DNA of 64,000 bases. Origin: Pardosa pseudoannulata (lineage: Eukaryota; Arthropoda; Arachnida; Araneae; Lycosidae). A program made the position numbers and the translations under genes. The notes beneath the pieces are model-generated. The model saw only the letters and a program-made list of their open reading frames with translations, was not told the DNA's origin and searched no databases. This document shows positions 48,650-62,756 of the stretch, piece after piece; positions within the stretch are counted from its first letter, which is position 1; every line of letters starts with the position of its first letter. Where the stretch lies: positions 135,113,573 through 135,177,572 of the forward strand of contig CM063502.1 of NCBI GenBank assembly GCA_032207245.1, read 5' to 3'.

Positions 48650-49294
48650 CCAGGGCAGTAACTAGGTCCTTTAGCGGCCGTGGCAAAAAACTGGTATGCG
48701 CCCCTATCTCCAAATATAGTGAGAAAATATGTTAACAAGATTTTTTTCCATCATATATTCAGAATGAACTTGCAAAATATTTTGTTAATTCTTAAAATGT
48801 TCCTATTTCATTATTTTTTAATTTTTTCTTCTATTTTTACATTAATGATACTTAAAAATATTTTTGAACACTTTGAAGGTATTATTTTGCTGATAAACTA
48901 AAATTTTTGAGGAGAATTATTTTAATTTAGACGATGAATTTTCATGAAAAAATGACAAATTTCTAAATTTAAATTTAGTTTTAAAAACTTCAATAAATTT
49001 AAAATTTAAGACGAATACCTGGATTTATATTAAGGCACATCAGGAGTGTTTGGTAAGCATTTTGTAAGAATATATAACAAGTTTAGTCTGTAGAAGCAGT
49101 TCTAAAAAATATGAAAAATCATAAAAATATAATTTTTAAACACATTCGATTTTATAATAAAAAAATGTTTTTTAACTTTTCCTTATTTCTACTTGAGGCG
49201 AATCGGTCTCTTTCGGATCTCATTTTCCTCAAGGTACGGTGCCCCTAAGATTGATACGCCAGTGGCAAGTGCCACGCCCTAGTTATGGACCTGG
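48650..49294. mobile_element. Inverted-repeat element, about 645 bp, degenerate
   Basis: The left CCAGGGCAGTAACTAGGTC corresponds to the right end read inverted, CCAGGTCCATAACTAGGGC (15 of 19). Further in, GTGGCA and ACTGG-GTAT words recur on both sides. It appears to lie inside or beside hAT-like termini at 48626-48649 and 49524-49558. No coding capacity. Confidence 0.45.
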
Positions 49295-49471
49295 GTGACT
49301 CGAAGGTATGGCAAGGATGCCGCCGGAATATAGAAAATCGACAACAAATATGAAATTACTACAGAAGGAAGGAAAATACTTAAAATATAAGTTGTCTTTT
49401 CTCTATACACCACCACTTGTCAAGAATTGTCTTTGCATTTATCTCGAGGTGCGACCGATCCTCTACTTCCA

Positions 49472-49558
49472 CAGTTTTCAAACTTGATGCCTCGGCACAC
49501 TGAGGTTCCCCGATAGTACGCCAGGGGTGCCGCGGTGGAAAACGTTTGAGAATCGCTG
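49472..49558. mobile_element. Short hAT-like foldback sequence
   Basis: CAGTTTTCAAACTTGATGCC at the left and GGAAAACGTTTGAGAATCGC at the right are imperfect inverses of each other. The phrase CAGcg-TTCTCAAAC...CCGCGGCACCCC is the typical terminus of hAT MITEs. A related sequence, TCAAACGGGGTGCTGCGGCA, occurs at 48626. No clean 8-bp duplication found. Confidence 0.45.
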
Positions 49559-49560
49559 CT

Positions 49561-50580
49561 CCAACTCCTAGGAATTAGTTTACCTAAAGCCATTAAGCTT
49601 TCAACGCAAAAGTTTTTGCTTGCAGTTCAGTGGAGGTTAAGAACACCCATGAGATCGTGGATACAGGCAGTAATAAAGGCGTTAACATATTGAGTAGTTT
49701 TTCCACATGTAAGCAATGTACTAGATCGGATCCAATATATCTGTTTACAAGAAGGTTAAACGTGCATTCATATCTGTTGATAGATTACATTTTTCCTAAA
49801 TTCCCCGATGTCTCGGCCACAATTTTAGCTTGGGAAAGTCTCAGGGAGTGAGCCCTTACCAAGATGACTATTGATGAGCCAAAAATTGAGCTCTTTTAGC
49901 AGTTTTAAACAGTGTTTTTAAGACTCCTTTTCAATTGGTATTTCTGCCACCTATATATGTTAAGATGTTAACACATTTAATTTTCATCAAAAAATTTATA
50001 ACGTTCTGTATTTGAAAGAAAAAAATTTTACAACGGGGTTTCATTTGTATCACACTGCAAATAGAAATAGTTTTGCACTCAAGATATCAGAAAATATTTT
50101 CCATTTACAATATAAGCTATTTAATAAACATAATTGATAACACTATTTGCAGTATGCATTACTTAAAATCAATTAATAAATTATTTATACGAAAATTATG
50201 CCGAAATCTGACTTCTTAATGTTACCGTTTCAGTTGAAATTCAAATTGTAAATCATGTTTTATTCTATCTTACTGTAAGTTCAGATCAGAAAGGGTTAGT
50301 TCAAAGCAGTAAGGCATTAAAAAATATGTAGAAAGATTTTGATTGTCTATGACATAAAAAAAAAAAATTCTAACAATTTTAGGTCTTGGTTCTACTGTTT
50401 ACTGAGTTCATAGTTATGTTAACACTCTCGCACAGATGCAATCATATACGAATATATATAAATATATTCACACCCATATTATATATATGGTTGTACTCTA
50501 TCATGATATATTAGCACTCGTATTACTGTATATATAGTAGAATATATGTATAATGTATATAATTAATATACAATAAGGAA
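49561..50580. other. Intergenic, nothing recognised
   Basis: AT-rich DNA leading into the large TA array. A 73-codon frame at 49630-49851 shows no domain. Confidence 0.45.
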
Positions 50581-50582
50581 TC

Positions 50583-53059
<2,477 letters not shown>

Positions 53060-53063
53060 TTAA

Positions 53064-53305
53064 CCCCTTAAAGCAAGAATTTTTTTAGGAAAATCTGACA
53101 AAAAAATATTTGCATTAAGACAGAAAAAGAATATATAAGTATAGTGTAAGTTATTTTTTGCAATTTTATTTCTGGGTGGTGACTAGAGAGCGAGAAAGGG
53201 GGTAAAAGTTATAAAAAATTGCTACACAAACAAAGTGTAAACGATTTGATTGCATATTTATTTTGAATTTTGCCCGTGTCAGACACGGGCAAATGCGTTA
53301 AGGGG
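53064..53305. mobile_element. 242-bp piggyBac-like MITE with TTAA duplications
   Basis: Begins CCCCTTAAAGCA and ends TGCGTTAAGGGG; read inverted the right end is CCCCTTAACGCA (11 of 12). TTAA flanks at 53060-53063 and 53306-53309. It includes a perfect palindrome, GCCCGTGTC-A-GACACGGGC, at 53272-53290. No coding capacity; it would depend on a piggyBac transposase. Confidence 0.78.
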
Positions 53306-53309
53306 TTAA

Positions 53310-54812
53310 AAAAAACCTCTGTAATATGAAAAAATAATTTCAGATTTAAAAAAAAAAGCATACCCATATTTTATAACAGACATATAGTGTCCAAAAATTT
53401 GGGAGAAACTGGCCAGGCTGACCCAATCGTTTATGCCTCCGTAAGCAAACCCAAAACATGTCGCCACTCAAGGTTAAGAAAGCTTAATTAAAAAAAAAAA
53501 AAAAAAGAAAGAAAAAACTACTTTACTTCTAATTGCTAACTGCTACTGCTAACTTACTTTACTGCTATTTTTTTTTCTAGATTCAAGTTATAGAAATATA
53601 TTACTGTGAGTTGTGTTTGCTTTATTTTTTGCGTTCTATTTCAGGTGGTTTTTCTGCTTCTGAATTCTTTCATAGTGGTTAGTCACCTTGCCTACATAGG
53701 GTAAGTCTTGGAGACAGGTGGAACATTTTGTAGTCACTGATTCGATACCAAAAGTGTGAAACTTTATATTTTTAATTTTAAAAATAAAGGTGCTTGACAA
53801 ATAAATAAATAAAATTTAATTTAAAAAAATTAGTGAAGTAAAATAATTATTCAATTGGAAAAGTTTCCTTTGATTATGAAGCTTAAGACTAGTTTGACAT
53901 TTTCAAAACAAAATACATGCTATATTTTAGGTCGAATTTTGATATTTTGAAGGTCTTTTACTCCTTAGTACTCTTCAAATTTTTATTTATTCTAGTTAGA
54001 CGGTTAATAGATATTTAAAGTTATATTTGAAAAATGATTTAAGTACAAAAAAATAAAATATTTAGCAGAGTATAGTGGTTTGAAGTTATGTTTGGATTTG
54101 TGATCAGTGTGGAGTAGGTTTTTAATTTTAGCATGTCATGGGATGATAACTTACATGAATCTCGTGTCGTTTGAATATAACCTATCTGGGTGACGTCTTT
54201 CTCATTTTTGACAGATCATCATAAAGATTTTGGCCACAGTTAATTTTTTCTTTAATATTACAATGTATAAAGAATATACGATGATAATATTTTCTTTTTC
54301 CCCTATATATCTCCGATGCCAGATCATCATTTTTTAGATGTCTATATACTAGGACCCTGACGGCTGTGAAGACTCTCTCTCTCTTCCCTTTTAATTTGTA
54401 ATGGCTGAAATGCTTAAAGCAACACGCGCTTAGATTATCTTTAGATAAAAATGACTAATCTTATGTTTTGGAGAATAAAGATTTTCTTGGCCAGGACTGT
54501 TCGAGTATTATTACTATTCTGCGTTATGGATTTGCTACGTTTGATAGACCTATATTATGGATACAAAAGTTTAAATCTATCTTCCAGCACTTTTTACTAT
54601 TCAGTTCCAAAATTTCAGCTTTGTAACATATATACACTAAATACAAATATTTATCTATAGAAAGTAAATGAAGGCACAAAGCATTTCAATAGATGGTATT
54701 TGGAGCAACTGATATATGTTTACTATAGATGCATCGATTAGAGGCGGGGAAGTCTGATAACAGGGGCTTTTTATTTTATTATCTGTATTTTGTTTTGAAA
54801 CCAGACATATGA
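53310..54812. other. Intergenic, with a possible tRNA-like SINE relic
   Basis: At 53675-53830 the phrases CATAGTGGTTAGTCACCTTG and GATTCGATACC, followed by an (AAAT)n tail, resemble a degraded tRNA-derived element of a different family. The remainder is AT-rich with no gene seen. Confidence 0.35.
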
Positions 54813-55295
<483 letters not shown>

Positions 55296-55358
55296 AGTGA
55301 CTCCAACTTACTTTCTAGTGTTAAAATTATTTCAAATTAATTTAGCATATATATTTGA

Positions 55359-55416
55359 TATAATAATAATAATAATAATAATTATTATTATTATTATTAT
55401 TATTATATTATTATTG
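55359..55416 (+). repeat. (TAA)n-(TTA)n palindromic trinucleotide repeat
   Basis: Seven ATA-type units pass directly into about eleven ATT-type units, forming a self-complementary repeat. Confidence 0.95.
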
Positions 55417-57669
55417 GTGTTGTCAGAAAGAATTTTAGATAATTATAGGGAACTTTAAATGAAAAAAGGTTGAAAAACAATTGTTTAGAGATTATGGAAT
55501 TTGCTTTCTTTAAAGTAGTTGATATGACTTGTGATGTTGACCTATCAAAAAAAGAAATCAGAGTATTTAAATATCTATATATACTTTATTATATTAAAAG
55601 GAACAATATTACATTTTGTTGAATGGAAGGCACACATGTAAAATCCAAAAGAAACATTCTCTTTTTTTTACTACAATAGTAAACATATCTCCTCGGGAAT
55701 TTTATAGCAAGCTCTCTGACATAGAAAAGTTTTACATTCTATTTACATAATGTGAGCTGTACAATATCCATTCAACTATAGTAAGATGAACATCTAAAAT
55801 AAATAACACATGCGAGGACTTAAAACTCAGATGAAGAATGAATGCATAAAATTAAAGCCTGTTTCAAACTTTCTTGGTGAAATTGTTCGCTGTATTGCAG
55901 AATGCATGCTATACGCTGTTTTCGCGTATTGGTGCATTTATTTACATTAAGTAAGAATATTCTCATGTACTAAAACGTACAAGTAAGGCATATCCCAGCA
56001 ATTAGAATATTTCTGTGTACTTCATGTATCATACAGATAAAGCGTGTACATTCTGTAGGCAAATTTATACATCTAGCATGTATACTTATTTTGACAGTTC
56101 TGTATGAAAACAATTATTGGAGGAAACAGGTTTTATTAATTGCTTTTCAAGCTATTCAAATGATAATTGCTTTCATTCATAGATTTCTTTAATGTGAGCA
56201 AACTGTAAGATTTTTTTTTGTTCATTATTTATTTTATTATTTTTATTTATTTTATTTCCTTTTAAACTTTTTTTTGTCTATTTTTATTCTATTTTTCATT
56301 GTTTCATTTTTACATTTCAAAGGGAAAAAATTCTTTATTCTTAAGTTTTTAAGAATTCCATAACAGTGGAATCACCCTCAGTTTCCCATGAAAGGAAAAT
56401 TAAGAATGTAATAGGTTCTGTACAAATCTGGAATTCTATTTACTCAGACCAAGAAAAATATTTTCCGTTGTTCTTTAAAAAACAAACGCATATTTTAACT
56501 TTGGAGTGTTCAGGAGACACGCGAGAACGCATCCAAAAAAATTGCACTGACATTACAAATTTTGGCTTGTAACAACCATACATCGAAGACAGAATGTCTT
56601 CTGACACTTTTAGTTTAGTGTTTCCTGAAGAAATTCATGCTCTTTTGCTTCAGTTTGTAAAAGATGAACACATGAAGAACGTCCCATTCCTGCCATTTTG
56701 ATGCTCCATCAATTCCATCATACTGTGATGTACTCCCGATGGCTTTATGATGTATGGTATGATGTATGTTGAGAGCTGCACAGCAGTTAAAATATTGACA
56801 TCGGGGAATCATAAATATCAGTACGGAAAAAAATAATCAGTTTTCCATTAATTGCACTGTTGGAACATCCTACCACAAGTCCACTTACTGCCATTTCAAC
56901 TTCTTACGATGAAACGTATCAAAACAACATTTCACTTTAAATGATCAAGCAGTAAGAAAATGATCATTTAAAACTGTTTTAGAAATATTATTTAGATGCT
57001 TAATTTAATTTAAGTCACCAAAAATCACAGTGTTGACTATAATTACAAAGCTTTTAAGGGTGCTATGGCGAAGAATGTTAGCCATATCATCCTTTTTCGC
57101 AATATGGTTTTAATTTTCCAAGGAAAGTTTTTCAGAGAAAAAGATGTTGAGGATGATATTGAAAATGACTATGAAAATGCAAAATATATAAAATGGTAAC
57201 ATAATAGGAACACAACCTGGAAGTTTATCACTGGAAGTAATGAAATAAGTAACTACAGTTTTCGAATAAAGTCTAAAACTGAAGGTCAATGATTTTTTTC
57301 TCGCAATTTTATAACCTGTAGATTCTTAAGACTTTTACTTGAAATTTTATTTATTTTTATCTCATATAAAATTTAGTATATTTTCTAAAATATATGTCAT
57401 GTTGTGTGTGAATCACAACAATATTTTTGAGGTGGAATTGGAAGGTTATTTTAATATAATAAAAGACTTCCTTTAAGTTCTTCTAAAAGTTTTTCCTTTT
57501 TTTTTATTCCAAACCTTATCTGACTGTATCTGCCATTTTCAATGTTTTACTGTTATTTGGACCGGTATTTAACACTTGGCATATTTAAATCGCTGATTTT
57601 TATGATTTATCGCTAGGTTTTTTTTATACCAAATACGTATAAGAAAAATAAAAAAAAAAAGCGATTTAT
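55417..57669. other. Intergenic, nothing recognised
   Basis: AT-rich with moderate CpG. Short frames (for example 56366-56572 + and 56615-56812 -) have no recognisable domain. Confidence 0.45.
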
Positions 57670-57670
57670 G

Positions 57671-57678
57671 ATATATAT

Positions 57679-57747
<69 letters not shown>
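57671..57747 (+). repeat. (TA)n array
   Basis: About 38 TA units with one AA interruption. Confidence 0.96.
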
Positions 57748-57752
<5 letters not shown>

Positions 57753-58117
57753 GGGATAAAATTTAATATTTTAAATTTATTCCATCCCTTTAGAACCTTT
57801 TTTTTAAATTTATATTTCATTATGTTTAAATTTTGATTTACTTAATCAGGCTGATATTGTTATGAATTTACTTAATAGTATTTCATGTGTATTTTAGTAA
57901 TAAAGTTATATAATTTAAATATTAGTATGTTTAGGTGGGAATTGTACCCTTATTTTTTTTTAATTAAAAGTTATATGTTGTCTTATCAAGAGTGTAGAAA
58001 TTTGTATGGAATTTCCATACGCTTACAATGCATGTTCTGGCAGATCATAAAATATCCTGCTTGAAAAGAATGAAAAAAAAAACACTTGTCTCTTGTGATT
58101 TGAAAAAAAAACCCCTT
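57748..58117. other. Region downstream of the homeobox gene
   Basis: AT-rich; nothing recognised. It could include the distal 3' UTR of the minus-strand homeobox gene. Confidence 0.4.
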
Positions 58118-58330
58118 GTCTCTTGAATTTAACAGTTTAAAACCGGCCTCTGGTTGTGATATGTTTTTTAAAAGGTGAAAGGTTAAAGGTGATATGTTTT
58201 TTCTGTGAAAAACTATCAGCTGTCAATTATGAAAACTAAAACTGAAAAATAAATTGGAGCAAAAAAAAAAAACTGATTTACTGTCTTTAAAAACTAACGA
58301 GATCTCAATTCAGTATTTTATTGCAATTTA
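58118..58330. repeat. Dispersed repeat, copy 1 (about 200 bp)
   Basis: Shares ordered blocks with 63668-63870: TTTAACA.TTTAAAAC.GGC, then AATTATGAAA, AAATTGGAG and ACTGAAAA.TAAATTGGAG, then GAGATCTCAATTCAGTATTT. Same orientation, about 5.5 kb apart. It carries TTTATT at 58317-58322, which on the minus strand is an AATAAA signal about 330 bp after the homeobox stop codon. Confidence 0.75.
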
Positions 58331-58653
58331 TGTGTTTTTGTTGGCATATATTCTGTGACAAAGTAGTTAATCTTTTCTTCTAGAGTTTCGTTAATGGAGA
58401 GTGTTTGTCAACTTAATAGGGGAGACGTTATTTCAAAAACTGTAGTTACGACTACTATCCTTTATCTCTGAATATCACCGTGTTGCGATGAAACCACAAA
58501 TGGGGGATGATACATTGTGCGCCACGCGTATAAAATAGGCGATTTCCTTGGAAAACATCGTTCTCTCTCTAGTCTCTAATTCCGTCAGCACCCGTAATCC
58601 GTGCTACCCAACAAAAGGACATATCAGTCCTCCTGTTAATGCTGTAATCCAGG

Positions 58654-58896
58654 TTAGTCGTGTTTTAATTCATCCCCGACATCCCTGGAATACAAGTCGT
58701 CGTCACTGTCGTCATCGTCATACAAGCTGTCGTCCCTTCTTTCAGGAGGTGATAAATTAGGATCGGATAACGACGAATGGTGTTGCGGTTCCATTTCTTT
58801 ACTGCAGGGCAAGCACTGATTCTTCTCATTCCTTTCACGATCTTCGATGACTTGACGTTTGGCTTTGGTCCTTCGGTTCTGGAACCACACTTTCAC
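58654..58896 (-). CDS. Last coding exon of an ANTP-class homeobox gene (EMX/NOT/VAX-like)
   Basis: A nuclear DNA-binding transcription factor, of which only the final exon is in the window. On the minus strand an acceptor (CTTTTCTCATTTAG) is followed by GTG AAA GTG TGG, encoding VKVWFQNRRTKAKRQ, the third (recognition) helix of a homeodomain with Q50 and N51. The intron therefore splits the homeodomain between residues 44 and 45, a common site in Dlx, Emx and related genes. After the homeodomain come VIEDRERNEKNQCLPC, a Ser/Pro-rich patch (SSLSDPNLSPPERRDD) and an acidic tail (DDDDSDDDLYSRDVGDELKHD) before the stop at 58654-58656. NRRTKAKRQ is not an exact match to any family I can recall; Emx (empty spiracles), Not and Vax are closest. 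Upstream exons are not found between 58.9 and 64 kb, so the intron exceeds 5 kb. Confidence 0.85.
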   Translation of the reverse strand: MKVWFQNRRTKAKRQVIEDRERNEKNQCLPCSKEMEPQHHSSLSDPNLSPPERRDDSLYDDDDSDDDLYSRDVGDELKHD

Positions 58897-58978
58897 CTAA
58901 ATGAGAAAAGAAGATTCATCATGTAATCATATTTAAATTGACTATATAACTTTGACCTATGTATCCCCGTGTATCAGA

Positions 58979-59520
58979 TCTGTGACATACCCAATTATCG
59001 ATGTCATTTTCACAAGCTTTTTAAAACGTAGTTTTCTAGATTTTTGTTATCCTTCAGTACTGCGATCAGGGGCGTACGCAAGGGTGGGTAGGGGTTTAAC
59101 CCCTCCCCCTTAAGCTCAGAAAAAATGGCAAAAATAAAAATTTTAGTAGAAATTATTCGGGCTATTATTTTTTAGAATTATGACCCCCCTTGAAAATTAT
59201 GAACCCCCCCCTTGAAAAAAATTCTGCTTACGCCACTGACTGCTATTGGCAGAATTTGATCATAGAATTCGTATCAAATGGTGACATAAAAATGGTAAAG
59301 TTGGTAAAAATGGTAAAGTGACATAAAATGGTAAGTTAAATTTTCCCATTAAAAATTCATTCTGTGACATACCCAATTATTGATGTCATATTCACAAGCT
59401 TTTTAAAAGTTGGTTTTCTAGATTTTTACAATGCCGCAATACTGCGATTGTCAGAATTTGATCATAGAATTCGTATCAAATGATTACACTAAGTTAAATT
59501 TTCCTATTAAGATTCATTTA
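58979..59520. repeat. Local tandem duplication interrupted by a MITE
   Basis: Copy 1 (58979-59360) and copy 2 (59361-59520) both start TCTGTGACATACCCAATTAT and share CACAAGCTTTTTAAAA, ACTGCGAT, CAGAATTTGATCATAGAATT and TTAAATTTTCC. Copy 1 is longer because it carries the MITE at 59067-59238 and a small expansion of AAAATGGTAAAG. It lies in intron or flank of the homeobox gene. Confidence 0.85.
59067..59238. mobile_element. 172-bp hAT-type MITE with 8-bp duplication
   Basis: Begins CAGGGGCGTACGCA and ends TGCTTACGCCACTG; read inverted the right end is CAGTGGCGTAAGCA (12 of 14). Flanks ACTGCGAT (59059-59066) and ACTGCTAT (59239-59246) are an 8-bp target duplication with one change, as hAT elements make. 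The uninterrupted sibling sequence in copy 2 of the local duplication (near 59453) preserves the empty site. Confidence 0.87.
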
Positions 59521-59768
59521 TCATTCGATCATATGTACATGGTAATTAATTAAATAAACTTAGGATTCGTTAAATTAAAAAACATATTGAGACTAAACTG
59601 GTAGATTCTTCACAAAAGTAGTTTCAAATACTTTAAGTAAAGAAAACTTTAATGCAAAGTAATTTGCAATATTTATAAGAAATATGCTTTATTATTTGTA
59701 GAAAATACACTTTTTTGCCATTAGCTATTTCTTTTTACATTGTTTCTTACATGCTTGAAATAGTGTAT
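59521..59768. other. AT-rich flank or intron
   Basis: Nothing recognised. Confidence 0.5.
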
Positions 59769-59780
59769 TCTAGTATTTGA

Positions 59781-59951
59781 AGGCCAAACGATGGCCGATT
59801 GGTTAGGATGCTGGCCTTCGGAACCAGAGTTCGAATCCCGTTGTGGCATGGATGTTCGTAGCCGTTCGGAATCGGCTTTAAACTGTAGGTCCCGGTCTCA
59901 TTAGTCCTCGTGTTGTAAAAAGTAGACCGTAGCACTCCAAAACAAACCAAA
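59781..59951 (+). mobile_element. tRNA-derived SINE (copy 8), young
   Basis: Clear head AACGATGGCCGATTGGTTAG, anticodon-like arm CTGGCCTTCGGAACCAG, TTCGAATCCC, body GGCATGGATGTTCGTAGCCG and 3' end GTAGACCGTAGCACTCCAAA. A perfect 12-bp duplication, TCTAGTATTTGA, lies at 59769-59780 and 59952-59963. A few bases before the B box (present in copy 7) are missing. It retains more CpG than the KCNQ copies. Confidence 0.92.
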
Positions 59952-59963
59952 TCTAGTATTTGA

Positions 59964-61248
59964 GGAAATATATTTGAATTTGGTGTTGTTCGGATACAAA
60001 AGGATAAGGTGACAGTGAACGCTCAAAACTAATTTATAACTAAATATGGCATTTATTAATCTGTTTGACAATTGACTATGGCATTTATTTACGGGGGTTA
60101 AAATTTCCAGATAAATTATTAATTTTGAAAAAGGTATAAATTATTATTTCCTTCAAAAGTAGTTTCAATGAAAATGCTCCATGAGCATTTCATTTATGCC
60201 TAATATGATCATTTTTATTTATACGATATCTTTTAGACTTTTGACCAAAACTGGGTTGTTATCATAGCCATTCACGGAAAATATTAAGAAAAAAAATAAA
60301 GATAGCGAAAATATCTACTTTTCCTCTACAAAATACCTTTAATAATTATTTTAAGAATTTTAATAGTTATTTTAAGAACTCAGAAATTATGCTTTTCAAA
60401 ACAGATCAAACTTAAGCTAAATTTTCTATGCTATATGATGTATAAATGATAAATCTTAAAGGGATATGGTAGTTCAAACTTTTTTAAAAGTTTATAAAAT
60501 ATAAAAATTTGTTGAAAATATTTAAAAGTATTATTTATATAACAGCCTAGATCTCTGATCCGGTAACAATTCCGTGTGATTCGAAATTAATCCAATAATA
60601 TCCAATAATAAATGATTTTTAGGTTTTCATTTAAAAGACTGATTAACTGCTTGATGAATATTTTAGAACTTGAAAATTACTTTTATTACTATTGAGGTTT
60701 AAACAGGGTTTAACCCAGGGGGGGGGAGGGTAAGAAATCATTAAATGCAAGAAATGTTTCAAACTTCTTCATTCCGTAAAATAATAAAAATTAATTTTAT
60801 GTTTTAATTTACATGATTGATTAACTGTTTGGGGAGTAATTTAGAGAAGAAGTTTATTAAATAAAGGAATATGTAAATAATATGTAAATAAAAATATGTC
60901 CTTTCATAAATATATAATTATCTTATTCTTTTTCAATCAGTGTTAAACATTTCTCCTGCATATATTATTTAAAAACGTCAAGTTGACGGGAAGTCGCTCG
61001 AATGAAGAAGCAAATTGCTCTCTTTGTAAAGAAACATACTTTGATGTTTTTTTGTACTTTTAGAAAAATTTAAAAAATGACAGAAGCATTATTTTATTAG
61101 TATTAAAGTTTAAAACAGTCAAGAATTAATATATTTCATAAAAAAAATTTTGTTAAGAAAAATTGAGTGAAAATGAAATATGCATATAATTTTCATGATG
61201 CTTTCTTATATTTATTTCATCACAAACTCATACACAACGCACAATTAT

Positions 61249-61250
<2 letters not shown>
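59964..61250. other. AT-rich flank or intron of the homeobox gene
   Basis: Nothing recognised apart from a G-run near 60719 (GGGGGGGGAGGG). No homeodomain N-terminal exon found. Confidence 0.5.
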
Positions 61251-61341
<91 letters not shown>

Positions 61342-61423
61342 ATTATATGTCTGTCTGTATATATATTTAAATATATGTATATATATGTATTATATGTATA
61401 TATATACATACATATATATATGC

Positions 61424-61495
<72 letters not shown>
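61251..61495 (+). repeat. TA array with GT block and TATG variants
   Basis: TA repeat 61251-61320, ten GT units to about 61341, a short mixed stretch with TCTGTCTG, then TATATG/TACATA variants and a second TA array from about 61428 to 61493. Confidence 0.96.
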
Positions 61496-61497
<2 letters not shown>

Positions 61498-62180
61498 TAT
61501 AGGCGAATTTAATGAGTTCTACAGCATTAAAAATTCTTATAAGTAAAAAAATAATTTTCTAGACACAGACATGAATAGTGTGACTATTTTAAAATTGTAC
61601 TGTCTCAGTTGTATCACGTAAGCTGCATAAATCACTTTGGCCTGTCATATCTAAACCTTTGTAATGTAAACAGCGTAAGACTGTCATATTCGGGGAAAAT
61701 TGCAAATGCTATATTATTCCCTGATCTTTGTGTACAAATGATCTTTATTTCACGCTTAAATCGCGGTAGCGGATTTGAGTTACAAGATCTGTGTCAAAAA
61801 TCTTGTGTAAATCGAAGACTAAAGAAAATTTAGTACCTCCGTGAGGTCAGCTTAATTATAAGGTGTCTAAATCCACTTGAAATGCTTGTATTCGCACTTT
61901 CTTTGATCATGATTTTACCGCTTAGCGTATTTTCTTTCGCACCTGTTTCTTACTTGCAGTAATACGCAGTGCGCATAAATTACGGAAACGGCGTTTGAGG
62001 TAAACCAAAGAAAGGAGGGAAGAGGAAAGCCTGTGTGTGGTAAGCTTATTTTTCAACGAAGCTTAATTGGCGGCTGTAGAAGTGTAAGACTAAGCCAATT
62101 ACGAATAAAACAAGCTCAATTCTAATTTATAGATAATATATAAGTGACAGCTCAAGATGGTAAATATATATACATTCTCT
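61496..62180. other. Moderate-complexity stretch with no gene recognised
   Basis: From about 61600 to 62110 the composition is more balanced and CpG is common (for example ACGGAAACGGCGTTTGAGG). It could be regulatory sequence of the homeobox gene; no open frame is convincing. Confidence 0.35.
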
Positions 62181-62183
62181 GAA

Positions 62184-62405
<222 letters not shown>

Positions 62406-62528
62406 CAATACTATATTTTTTCAAGCTTTGGGGTCACTTAAAGGATTCAGAAATGATTAGCTCACAAAAGAATTATTATCAATTAAACATTCAGTTAGCA
62501 GAAGAAAGTGACCTACTTATTCAAACTG

Positions 62529-62756
62529 CTACCGTTTAAAACTATTTTGTTTTATAAAAAGAATGTACACATCTTAATAGTAAGAACATTTGTAAAGTTT
62601 CTTAATCGCAAGTAAAGTGTTATATTGATTAAGTGATACTGACTACCGTTTAAAACTATTTTGTTTTATAAAAAGAATGTACACATCTTAATAGTAAGAA
62701 CATTTGTAAAGTTTCTTAATCGCAAGTAAAGTGTTATATTGATTAAGTGATACTGA
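62529..62756 (+). repeat. 114-bp tandem duplication, two identical copies
   Basis: The unit starting CTACCGTTTAAAACTATTTT at 62529 repeats at 62643 and appears identical to the end of the unit (GATACTGA). Identity implies a very recent duplication or an assembly artefact. Confidence 0.95.
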
